Shown piece by piece: positions 36,801 to 48,800 of a stretch of 64,000 bases of DNA. Source of the stretch: Paracyclopina nana (Eukaryota; Arthropoda; Copepoda; Cyclopoida; Cyclopettidae); contig JAGUCH010000001.1 of assembly GCA_019096065.1 (NCBI GenBank), forward strand, positions 4,216,001 to 4,280,000. Direction: 5' to 3'. How positions within the stretch are numbered: the stretch's first letter is position 1; every line of letters starts with the position of its first letter. The notes under the pieces were generated by a model that worked only from the letters and a program-made list of their open reading frames with translations, had not been told where the DNA came from and did not search any database. Position numbers and translations under genes: made by a program.

Positions 36801-39800
36801 GCATACCTTGGTGAAAACTTTAAGATTTCCCAATTTTGCGCCCCCAAATGAGAGCTTTACGAGCCTGCCTTCATCCTGGACTTCCCTAATGGCAGATATG
36901 AGACCGGTAAAAAGGTTCTCATCTACGTCTTCATAAAGTTTGAGCCCGCACACGATCTCGCGACAGCGATGAGGTCTCTCACATCTGGAATAAATTAGAT
37001 TTAGAAAAGTTATTGGCCCTCTTTTTCCCCCAGACCGCTGAAAATGAGGCCGCAAATGTCTTAAATACTTGAACGGCAAAGCTGCCCCATGCTAAATTTA
37101 CAGCTCACACACCTTATTTGCTAATGCAGTCAGGCTATTCATCTTGCCTTTTTCAAGATCTGCCTTCTTCTTCGTTTTGTGGTCTACAAATTGAGGCTGT
37201 GAATAAAAAAATCGTAAGCTGCTTTTCCCTGAGCATGAAAAGGAGCCAGTTGAAGACGCAGATGTTTTGTGCGCTTTGCAATATTGAGCCTTAGTTTATG
37301 ACCGAATTTGACTGCAAGGTAGTTTGCGAAGCAACAAAAAAAGTTTGCACCGATCGTGGAGGAGCTGAAAAAATTGCCAGGCAGGTGCTGGAAGTTTGCT
37401 CCTAAAAAGTGGCTTTGAGCTCAATTAAGTTAGGAAGTTTTGAAGCGTTTTGAGTTTCATTTTTGTTTGCTTTCCTTTTCAAAGGTTGTAGTATCTTATT
37501 GCTCGCCTCAAAGCAGCGCTCAGGGTGGAAAGAATGATTTAATGCAGGATTTGGGCGGCCATGGAAATCTTGAAATATTGCTTTCTGCCTCTCCAACAAG
37601 CGTTGACATTTGCTGCTTATTAGTTAAGTAATTGGATGAATAAAACGCGTGAAGCTTGGGAAAATGACCGCAAGCCCAAAATGTTTGGCGAACGCAATGA
37701 TTGGCCATATCTAAGCTTATTCTGCGATAAGAAGGTTCCTCCTAAAAAAGTTGCTTTCCTTTTTGTTGTCTCTGAACTTTTAGCTAATCTGGGACGATTG
37801 ATAGGAGCACGGGGCTCATGCATAACTTAGCATATCGTTCATCGAGGTTTAAAAGATCCCATAATTTGGTACCTTTCTATGTCAAAGTCGGCGAATGCTA
37901 TGTTGATGGTTACTTCTCCAGAATCAAATTCTTCTGAGAGCAAATTTCGTATGTTGAAGTTGGTAACCGCAAGCGTCCTCTCTTCGCAGTTCGTTCTGGT
38001 ATGTGGAATGACATAAGTGGAATCCCAGTAAGCCTCCACTCGCATGGCGTCGCAATTTTTGCGGAGGAGCAGAAGGAGTAGCAAAAAAGCACCAGCTTTG
38101 ATCATCTTTAACGATTTTTTCTCTCTCCCACTTCAGGTACGAGTCTGTTTTGTCGTCAGCAACGGCCACTGCTCAACTGAGTCGACCTCAATCACAAACC
38201 AATTCCCCAAGGAGCAGTCCGCATCTTGGGTATCGCAATTTCAGGACAGGCGCCGCCGCCAGTTTTACAAACAATGGCAACATGATCGTCCCCACCCCCA
38301 ATTTCAACTCCTTCAATGGCAACGGGAATGGTCGTCGATTTGCTAACAATAATCATCGGGACTCCAACAGCAACCATGGTACCCCAGTGCGCAGCGCTAA
38401 TAATGGCGGTAGCAGGCAAACGGCCAATCTTCTGGCCAGCTTGGACAAGTCCATCCTCCAGATCCGAGACTGGTTAACTCTGTTGGAAAGCATGGTGAAG
38501 AAGGACCGCGTGGACATTTTGGACCGAGGCCACATTTATCACATGTTGGAGCGACAAAAGGTGAGTTGCGCCTTTTAGCAGGCTAGAGGGCTCTCGCAGT
38601 AGCTGCTTTCTCCTGACATCCCTTGGGACGCCCTCTATAGTGAGATAGACAAAATACCCTTGGGTGGATGGTAGTGGGACAATAAATCACGTGATGGATG
38701 GGATGGTGTCACTGTTCGGCGATAATAATGGGGAACATTCCCCCTTCTTCTTTTCATATGCCTGCGACCATTATATGATGATCCCTAGAGCGGGGAAAAG
38801 GAGAGATGGCTTAATGTCGCCGTTTTGCCCCAAGGAGATATGTTGGTCTGCGATAGGAAAGTTTCTACTTTCATGCTAGTTGCTGGGGTGGTTCTTGGGA
38901 AGATGGCCAAAGTGTTGGAAGATCAATACCAATGTTGCACACTGCATGAAAAACAGCTCTGGATTCAATTGGGGTAAATGGAAACTTTCAGAGCGTAGTA
39001 GAATGATTATGATTTGCTCGTGTGTTTAAAAGCCTCTGCTCGGAGATTGATTTCGGTGCACGCCAAATCCATCAACATTACTATACTACTTTGTTGGAGT
39101 GCCTCCAAGTTTTTCACTCGTAGCTACTTTTGCGCTGCATGACAGTTTTTGGAAGTTTCGGTGGAAAAAGGCGGCTTTTTCTCGAGCTCTGCCGCGTGAG
39201 TAGAATTATTTGCAAAAGCCACGACGACGAGGATCCCTCGGGGAATCCTGGTGAACATAACAATGTGGCAGTAGCAACTGCATTTAGGTGTCACCTTTGA
39301 AAGACAGGAGTGGCTGGAAAAAATAAGCTCCGGATTTCCTACATGGCATACCATAATGTTTGCAAAGTTTGCAACAGTGCGAAGTCAATACCCCGAGTTG
39401 GGAAGAGCAGGGAAAAGTTGATTTCAGTAAGGATCGAGGTGAAAGTTAAGCCCCTTGAACTGCAGTAGTACAGCATTGTTATTCTGGCCTCGACTCCTAC
39501 ATCCATACATGATGCATCATTCTCGGCCCCCGGCGTAGCAAGATCAGTGTGGTCAAATGTTCACCTGCGCCGCGGCAGCAGCCGTACACCTTCTATTGCA
39601 CCGTGATTGCTTTCTTTGCGCCACACGGACCTCAGCAGCGCTTATGCACTTGTATAGTAGCTTATTTGCTTTGCCGGAGCAATTACAGTTGTGCAGCACT
39701 ACGCTACTGCTAACCTACCCAGGTGGTGCATGATGGCTGCGAAAAAGGCCGTGCGGCCCATTGGGTTGCTGCAGGAGCTCACTCTTTCCGGCGGCTGTAC

Positions 39801-42800
39801 CACCACCAACGCCACCGCGAAGAGGGTGCTGCAGCCTCCGCCTTGATTCTGGCCTCGCCCGGCGGCTTCGGAGAGAGGCTTTCTAGCTCCTATGCCACGG
39901 TGCGGAGAAAGAAGGAAGGAAAGCGCGCGCGCGCCAACCTTTTTGGTCGGCCTCTACTCGAGGCTGCTGCTGCTGCTTGTGCTGCTAGTTGTGCTGCTGC
40001 TGCTGTCTTCAGTTAAGAAAACCAGGAGAAAGTGATAAAGCAACAAACACAGTTAGTACTGACACTGTTCTGCTTCCACTTCACCCACGTCGTTATTGTT
40101 GTTGTTATTAGCTACTTGTTCGACGCGTTATTGTTTGGCAGAACCAGTCTCGCACCAGAGCTAGCAAGAAAACACATATCATTACCAACATCATCGGCTT
40201 TTCTCGGGAAAGGGCCGACATCGATGTTTGAATTCAACGTTGTGATCTGTCTTAGTGAAAGCCCCGTTGCTGCTGTTGATCCTACTTGAGGTCGTCTTTT
40301 AGTCGTCGTCACCAAGGATGATGAAGGCCACAATACTATAATAGGCCTCGGAGGACATGTTTGCATGCAAACCTTCCGACTTGAAGAATGTAGTGTTATG
40401 ACGACAACAGCAACTTCTTCTTGATTGGAGCAGCGACGCGCGGCGGGGCAGCAGCACTGACAAAAGCAGGGGGCAATTAAAATTAGTGTGCGGTTTCAAG
40501 TCATGGGTGCTTCAGCTGAGAAGGAAGCCTTATTAGCCGGGTCCTATTGACATTTGCCCTCTGCTGCGCAAACAGAAGACGCTGGCTATAGCCGCTGCTG
40601 ACCACCACCAGTGATGGCACAACGGCCTCCGCTGACGCCCTCAGCCTCTCTAGATAATAGTCAAAAGCTTCACAATTCAGGAGGTCGTGGCTCACCAGCA
40701 CCACCCAGTCTTTCTAACCTCACCGGGGCTCTGTCGAAACGATTCACAGTAAGCCGCTATCCTCTATTCAGCTTCACTCAATGCTAAAAAATGGGGCCAT
40801 CACTTTGTGAGTGAGGCTCCTTTTTGTGCCCATAATAGGGTTATCTTTAGCCAGGCCGAGTTTCTAATATCGCGCGCTCAATTCGCGCTCGCTTGCGTAA
40901 GAGTTTTTGTGGGTGCAGAATTGTTGTTGCAGGAATACTAAGGGCATTTGTCACCCCTAAAGACCCGACGGCTTGACACGTTATTTATCCACTTTTTATC
41001 GATGTATCGGTTGTCTCATTAAGGCCAGAAAGAGCTTTTTTGCTCTAGTTCCTTGAGCCCATCGAACGTCATCAAAGGCTGGGATGCTTTTTTGGGGGTC
41101 TTTTTCCTCCGGAAGATGGATGCGGCGCTGCTGAGATATTGCACTCAACTTGGAGAACTCATTAGGACTTTGCAAATGGCGTTAATTTTTCCATGCTTGT
41201 GTAACTCGATTTTCACTTCCAAGCTTTGATCATATGCACACTCATTCATTTTTGAGGGGTCTCTCAATGCTTTGATCGTTTTTATCACTAAACAGCAGCC
41301 TTTTCAACCGTGACATAACTAGCTTAGTTCTACTGCTCCTTTTTAATCTACTATGACACAAATACTACGAAAGGTAGCCCAAGGCTGATGACTTTATAAT
41401 ATTATCTGCTGCCTTTGAGCAATGTCGAGGCAAAGGCTGCTTTTGAAAAAGTATCTAAATAGCAGGTGCGCACTGTTGTACTTTTGCATTAAGTTAGCCG
41501 GTTTATAACAAGGAGAATGAGCGCAGTGAAGACATCTCACTGGACTAGTTACCAAAGTCTAGTTCACAGCTAACTCGTACGCCTAGCTCAACTTGACTGA
41601 GCTGGTTTACCGCACTAAACTGATTTTCCGTGCTGGAACCAGGCTGTTCTTATGCATGAAGACTTCTCGCTAGTTGCATCTCGGAATTTGATAGGCACCC
41701 AAATGCGTCAAAAATGATGTTTATTGGAATGTTTTCGACTTGAACGTTAATAAGCGATAATTGAGTTCTGTTGGGGAAAGTGCCGTAGTATAGTAAGCAT
41801 GTTGTATACCCAATTTCTTTCATGTGTGGTATCTACTTACTTGCGTTTAACATGCTGTTAAGGCAACATTTACAAATTATAATTGTAAATCGTAGGCGAG
41901 AGCAATCTGTATTTATGCATGAAAAATGCAAGAGCAACTTCTATGGGCCCATGCGGCGACAGTGCGCCTTGACGGCATTTTGTCGCATTGGACTGCAAAT
42001 GTATGCAAATACGCGCGCACAATCACCGCCACTAGTTTGTGCCTCATATTACAGCAGAATATCTAGCTGAAGGGAGAATGTAAATTATACCTATTAAGTA
42101 TTCCTCCCATCTCTTTTTCTTGCCGCTATACATTTCTCCAGTTTTCTTTTAAGAAATTGAGCCGTATGTCATTTATGAGCTCCGGCAGTGGCTTCGAAGA
42201 GGAGCTTAGGCTGAAGGAGAAAGTCAGACTTGATTTGGATGAGGGGTTTTAGAGTGAGTAGCCTTGCGAAACATTAGGTTAGCTCGACCTTGCAACGAGC
42301 AAAATGTAGGTCTTCTTGATGGAATATCGCAACTGAAATATATAATGATTCCCGTCACTGCATATAAAGGGCAAAGTTACTATATCGAACATGAACTGCC
42401 AATAGCAGCAATAATGCTTTCATTCCATGTGGGAAGAAAACAAGACGCGTCTTAGCAAGTATTGCCCTATTTTCTGCTGCCAAATCTGTGCGATTACTAT
42501 TTGCCATAGGTCAGTTTTTGTGTCGATACTATTTCTGAGCTTTATGGTTCTCAATTAAAAGAAGGAGCAGCAAGGCGTGGCTTCCTTTCTACTTCTCACA
42601 AGGCAGCCTCCTTAAGTGCTACTTAAATAAGTTCTCAAGTGTGCTGAAATATTTGTGCTCCACTTTCGTGCAAAAGCTACTTACATCCATTGTTGTTAGA
42701 TAAAGCGAGGTTGTTTTCGCTTTAGAAGCCTATCGTGCGCTGTAATGCGTCCACGAAATTGCTTTTTAGATTTTAATATACGATCTGCTCTGACTGCGAG

Positions 42801-45800
42801 TGCATCCAGCTCAGTGCGATGCAAAATTATTCTCGAAATGCCAAGCCCTATGCGACGCTCGACTTAATACACTTATTTTCATCCTTTCAGAATGTTCTAC
42901 GTGAGCTTGAACAGAAGAAGCCACAGCTCGATGACCTTGTGAAAACGGCAGAAAACCTCCGGGAATCTCCAATAAGACAGCAAATCCCCGAAAAAGGTAT
43001 ACCATTTCCATGCTAGCTACTATTTATCCTACAAGTTCTTCCATAATTGGTTGCTAAGGAAACTATCTGAACCGATCACCTGAGCGTCCGTTACTGCACA
43101 TTCGAACTTGCTTAAAAGGTGCGATGCGTGTGACTTTGATGTTTTATATGTCTCACCTATCTCTCTCCGCCCTAAAGTTTGCTGAACGTTGGTATAGATG
43201 GGGCTTTTGGCGGAGAAAGCTAGCGAAAGCTCGCATGAAACGCCATCTGGAAGCTTTTTGGTTGAAATGACATCTTTTCTCCTCATAAAGAGTGTTTCCT
43301 TTGTTTTGTTCATGCTACGGGGTGGCAACTAATAATGCAAGGCCATATTGAAAATAGCTACTTAATACTAATCACCTTGCTTTTTTGAAGGCCAGAGACA
43401 TGAAAGGGCGACTCGCCTCACTGCGTTTTCTCCTTTTGCCTTTTCAATGCAATTTTGTAGGTGAAGAACAAAAAGTAGCCCAGAGGCATTCATATCTAGC
43501 CTTTTTGTCGTGTCGTACCTAAAAAAGAAAAAGTATTGCCAAGACATGCACAGTGAATTGAGCCCACAAAGATAAACATGATTTGCTTGTTGTGAATATA
43601 CCTTGCTGGGCGAGCAGCAGCAGCACTGCTGCTTTTAAAAAGACTTGCGGACAGTGCACGTTGTTGTATGCCTTTAAGCTGGAGCATCTCCGTTAGATAG
43701 AAATTGAGCGCAGCTTACAGTCTGTTTCATTTCCTTCGTCCGTGAACTTGAGGAAGTGTTCAGAAAAATGCAACAAAATGCTGCGAGCGAGCAGGAAGCA
43801 ATTGTTCACGAAATTGTCCACGAGCGGTTTATCGGAGCCAAGAGGGAGAAGCCTGTTGTGTATCAAGCTAAGTCGATACCAGATGATTTCGCACCACCAC
43901 TGGTGGCTGAAAACGAGCTTCCAGATTTAGCTGTAGTGGACTTTCGAAAAGAAAACAACTTCGGTGTGACCGAGCAGGCAAGAAAAGGTTGTGCCAAAGC
44001 TGCTGCTTGCGCCAAAAAAGCCCTGAGACAAGATGCTCGACTGTTTTTGCAGAAAACGAGCAAAAAGCTTCGGGAAAAGTCCAAAGCTGTGCAGCAGCTC
44101 CGCGATGGAGATGAGCTTTTGTGTGCTGTTAAAAGTCCAGATAACTTGGGTAGTAGTTGAGGCTTGGTGTATAATTAAGCGTGCTCTCCAATAACTTTTC
44201 TGATGATATTTTCAGTGAGTCAATTACGGGAGCATTGGGAAGATACCAGCACAAAGGTACAGACTCGCAAGACCCAATTAGAAGAATTGGCAATTGATAA
44301 CCGGCATTTCGAGGCCAAGCATCAAGAAATCGATTCTTGGCTCTCGCGCATGGAAGCATGGCAGTCGAGGCTTCGCCCAATAGGAACGACAAAAGATGTT
44401 CTGGAACAGCAAAGTCGGGAGCAAAAAGTAAATAATCTCTTTTTCTTCGTCTTCTCCTCTCGCTCCAGAATAGTGTCAAACTTTCTTTTAGAATTTCCAC
44501 GCTGACGTTCACCAATATAAAATTCACATTGACGACTTTAACGGGCTGACTCAAGCTCTGATTTCCTCGTACCAAAGCGACGATGCCTCACGGCTCAAGA
44601 AAGTCACCGAGGACATAAATCGAAGGTAAGGCAGCCATTGAACGGATATAACAGTTTTGCTCACGGTGTCCTCATTTGCAGATACGAAAACCTGAATTGC
44701 AGCATCTCATCTCGGGGGAAATTATTGAACTCTGGCATGGCCTCGCTGCAGAGCTTCCAACCTTCTGCGGACAGATTTTGTTCCTGGCTAACCTGCGTGG
44801 AGGAAACTGCTGAAAAATTGGAAAAGGATTGCGAGAAACTGAGGGCCAAACACGGCGGTGGTGATTTCAGCCTTTCAGCGGAGGACCTCAAACCGTTTCA
44901 GGTACCTAAAGTAGCCATGTCTAGCGCACGTTTTAACGATAACGGTGATTGCTGCTCCACCCTCTCGTATCCATCCACATTTAGTCGTAATCGTTAGGCT
45001 GGGCTATTTTTGTACCAAACATTACTTTGGCGTTGCTTGAGATGGAACAGACGTGGAGGTGGGTCGATGGCGAAAAAAACTTTCTTTAAGAGGCTTATAA
45101 GAAGGGAGGCTTTACATACTATACCTTGTTCGTGGAGCAGCCAACTTCACACAAGAAAGTAAACAAGGGAAGCTAGTGAAAAATGTAGCATTTCCAATTC
45201 GACTTTTTCGCGTTCTGTATTGCTGAAGGATACCGACGCGGAATCTTGCCACCACACATTCTCAAGATAATTCAAGTAATGGCCTCACTCTTGCATTTTG
45301 AGTTGCTGGCAAAAGTGTAGTGGAAGAAATAGAAGAGGCAAACGCACACACACGCTACTTCTACTACATTCCTTTGAAACGTGTCCTGAATGCCCAACAA
45401 TATACCTAGTTATTATGAGTCCTCCTCATCGATTTTCCGCATATGCCGTCATATGCTAGACTATGGAAGCGTTGAGAATGTAGAGGTGAATTTCCTGCTG
45501 GAAGTGACAATCCAGAAGATGGAGTTTTTTTCTATTTTTTTAACAATGGATCCAACCGCAGAAGCAGCGCACCGTTATATAATGTAGTAGTAAGGTGCCT
45601 GGTCAGGCCTCCTGCTGTATGCTCCTTGCACCTCTCAAAGCACCAGATGAAAGCCCTTTTTATTGAAGACGACGGACGACGGCGGTTGCTGCGGCTGCTC
45701 TCTGGTTGAGGCGCCGCCTGCTGCAGCCTCCAGAAGCTCGGTCTTCACCGGCCTCAGTTTCATCTTAGGTCTTGCCCGAGTGAAAATGCGGGCGCATTTA

Positions 45801-48800
45801 CTTAAAAAGCTGGTCCAAGAACCGTTGTTGCAATATCCTGCAAAAGTGTGTTTTGTAATATACCGCCAGCCACAGTTTCCCCAAGAAGAAGGCAAAGTTT
45901 TAACTGCATCGCATAGCTAGCCTAATATATGTGCTACCGCCAACAACTCCCTGCAGAATTGGGCTGCATATACGAGTAGTGCACAAAATGACTCTTTTTT
46001 CCGACTAGTTTTATGGGAAAGTACTGGTGTAGTGTGCTGTGTAATTTTCAGCTGTAACAGCAGCCCTTTCATCTTGCTAGCGGGGAATGGACTCATAAGG
46101 GGAAATGACCGTCGTTTAACGGGCCCATTTGCGATAGACGCGTCGTGCTACGAAGCGAAATGAATTTCGAGAGCAATTTTCACCTCATTATGAAATGAGA
46201 TGATATCCCGGCCCACTTGAAAGCCGACCATTAATTTTATCTGGCTGGCTGCGAATAAGAACCAGACTCTCCCCATAGCTTTATGCATATAGATGAGGCC
46301 GCACAAGTTTGCCTGTAATTGAGATGACGACAGCTTCGAGTGGTGTGGATAGAATATTGCACGCAGCAGTGGATAATAATTCTTTAGATAAATAAAGGGA
46401 GCTCTGGCGAATCTGTATGGAATTTTGGCGAATGCGGCAAAATTCCCGGCAACATTGCAACAATGAGATTTCGATGCATTATTATCTAGCGGCATACTAC
46501 TACATATAACACACTTCATGTGCTAGATAGTAGTAGGCACAACAACAGCCAAGTCTCTTTCTGCTGCTCTCTATTAAAGGTTCTTTTCACACCTCTCTCC
46601 CTCCCCCCTCAGCCTCAGATGGAAATTGCCGCTGTAAATTACCCACATTCTTGGAGTATCTTGGCCTCCAGATGCATATACCCTAATTCGTTTTTGTTAA
46701 GAAGAAGTAGGAGTAGGGGGAAATTGTGGTTCACGGTGGTATAGTGCACTTAAAAGAGAGAGAGAGGAAAAATCTGTGATGCAACAGCAACGACGACGTG
46801 AATCTGTGATACAAAGCATATCATGAAGAAGTCATGAATCTGTTTCGAGGCCGCCGAGGAGGAGCCTCGTCGAATGGAGAGGCCGCCGAAGAAGCTCTCC
46901 TCGGAGGGGCCAAAGCCTCGTTCTGCAGAGTCTTCATGCCGAGGTCACGCACCACCACCAGCTGTAATTTAGGGTCACAGCAGCTGCCCAACTCTTCTTC
47001 GACAAATGCGTGCGTGGGAAATAATGGAGCAGCGGCCGCGGCCACTGACTGGTCTTACCTCGATGCTCAACACCACAGGAGAACCGCCAGCCTCAGCAGG
47101 AACCTCACTCGGCGAAGTCGATCCGTCACTATGCCCAATATTGAGCCTTCTGGCAGTTGTACTAGTGTAGCATCGAGCAATCAGTTTTCTACCTTCAGAA
47201 GAACAAGCAGCTCAAAGAAACAGGATGAAGTTGCTGCTGGCAGTTTTAAGCTGCACCAGCAGCGAAAAGTGATATCTGCTCCAAGGCCAGACGCTAAGGA
47301 CGTGACTTTAACACCGAGAAGTAAAAGCAGCTCCTTTTTGTCTCAATATGGCTCTACCATCAGCTCGCATCACCCGGCAAGTAGTGCAAAGCGATCATCT
47401 AAGCATCAGCAGCTTTCGGCCTCGACCACAGATGGCTGCCTTTCGTACTTGGCGGAGGATGTCAACGATGACAAAGTTGATGGTGGTGGTGGTGGTGATG
47501 ATGATGAGGCCACGCCTGTGGCAGGAACACCTGATGTCTCGCAAGGTCGCAAGGCTCAATTAAGCTCATTAGACAGCCTCCTCGACAACGGGCCAGAATG
47601 GATCACTCTGGCCTCGAGTAAAGCCAAGTCCAATTCGTTGCCCAAGTCGGCCTTCGGATCGCTCCAACTCAAAGTGGCCAAGATCAAAGCTCAGCTGGAC
47701 ACATTTCGCAACGACACCATTTTGCCGCCACCGCAACAGCAGCCGCCGCCAAAGACCCTGAAAACGCCAACGGCCTCGCAGCCCATTGAGGCCACGCTGC
47801 ACCCAAACACGCCCTCGTACGGTTTCGAGTTCTCGATGCCGCCAAACTTGACCACGTCAGCGTCCGCCAACTACTTCCCTGTGTATAACAACAACGAGAA
47901 TACGAGGTCGTCCACATCCAGTCATGGTAGCCATGGTGGGGATACGGACTCGACCTCGCCTTTGTCCTCGTCGCCCAACAGGACAAGTCCTTTCACAACG
48001 ACCACCTCGACTTCAAGCATATCAAAGGTGCCCCCGTTTTTGCCGCTGCTGCCTACGAATAGCAGCATGAGCAGCTCACCAAGTACCTTGTCTCCTGCCA
48101 GCTCCAACAGTTTGCCCTCGGTTTCGAGGCCGCAAAATCTGAAACTGCCTCAAAGCCTTTCGCTCAATGCTTTTCCAAATGGAAACAAAGATCCGGCTGC
48201 TACTTCCTCCGCGGCTACGGCCTCTGAGGAGCTGAACCGACTCATTTTCTTCTTCGACGTGATGAGCACACAAGAAAAGATAGCCAAGGTATGTCAAAAG
48301 TGTACCAGCGCAAGCAGCTGTAGCCTCTCCTTTGGAAAGCAAGATGTTTTTGAGGACACCGAGTCATGCACATGGGGGGAAAGGTGCACTGATGTATCTC
48401 GAGAGTGATATAACTATAATGCTTGGAGGCGTGTTGCCTTTTTTTGCCAGTCACAAAAAGCATCGAACGATCATGTTTTGCCTGTATGCCGGCGATCATG
48501 TGGATTAGGGCTGGGATTGTATTTTATGTAGTCCTACAAAGCTACTTTTTGCGAACATTCTTTGAAATTGGCCATTTCCTGCCTTCTTTACCCCACGCTG
48601 CTCGCGAGCTTTATAGCAGAAGAAAGTTCCCCCAAGCTCCTCATGGCTTTCTTGGCCCTACTTTTTGATGCTTCTATATTCTCATGACGACATCTTATTA
48701 AGAGAGTAGTAGTGATTCCACGAAAAGAAGTTTGGTGCTCTCTACCACAACAGTGGAAGCAGTAGTTGGCTAAAGTCGGCTGGAGGAAAGTTCGCCCTTT

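Noticed and set aside
39723..40016. Open frame ending in a poly-Ala/Cys-rich segment
   Set aside because: It is driven by a CTG run in a dystrophin intron; the flanking coding exons already join in frame.
46834..48408. Stand-alone single-exon gene of 524 codons
   Set aside because: A good donor at 48288 is in phase with the next dystrophin exon, and the residues after it read as intron sequence.
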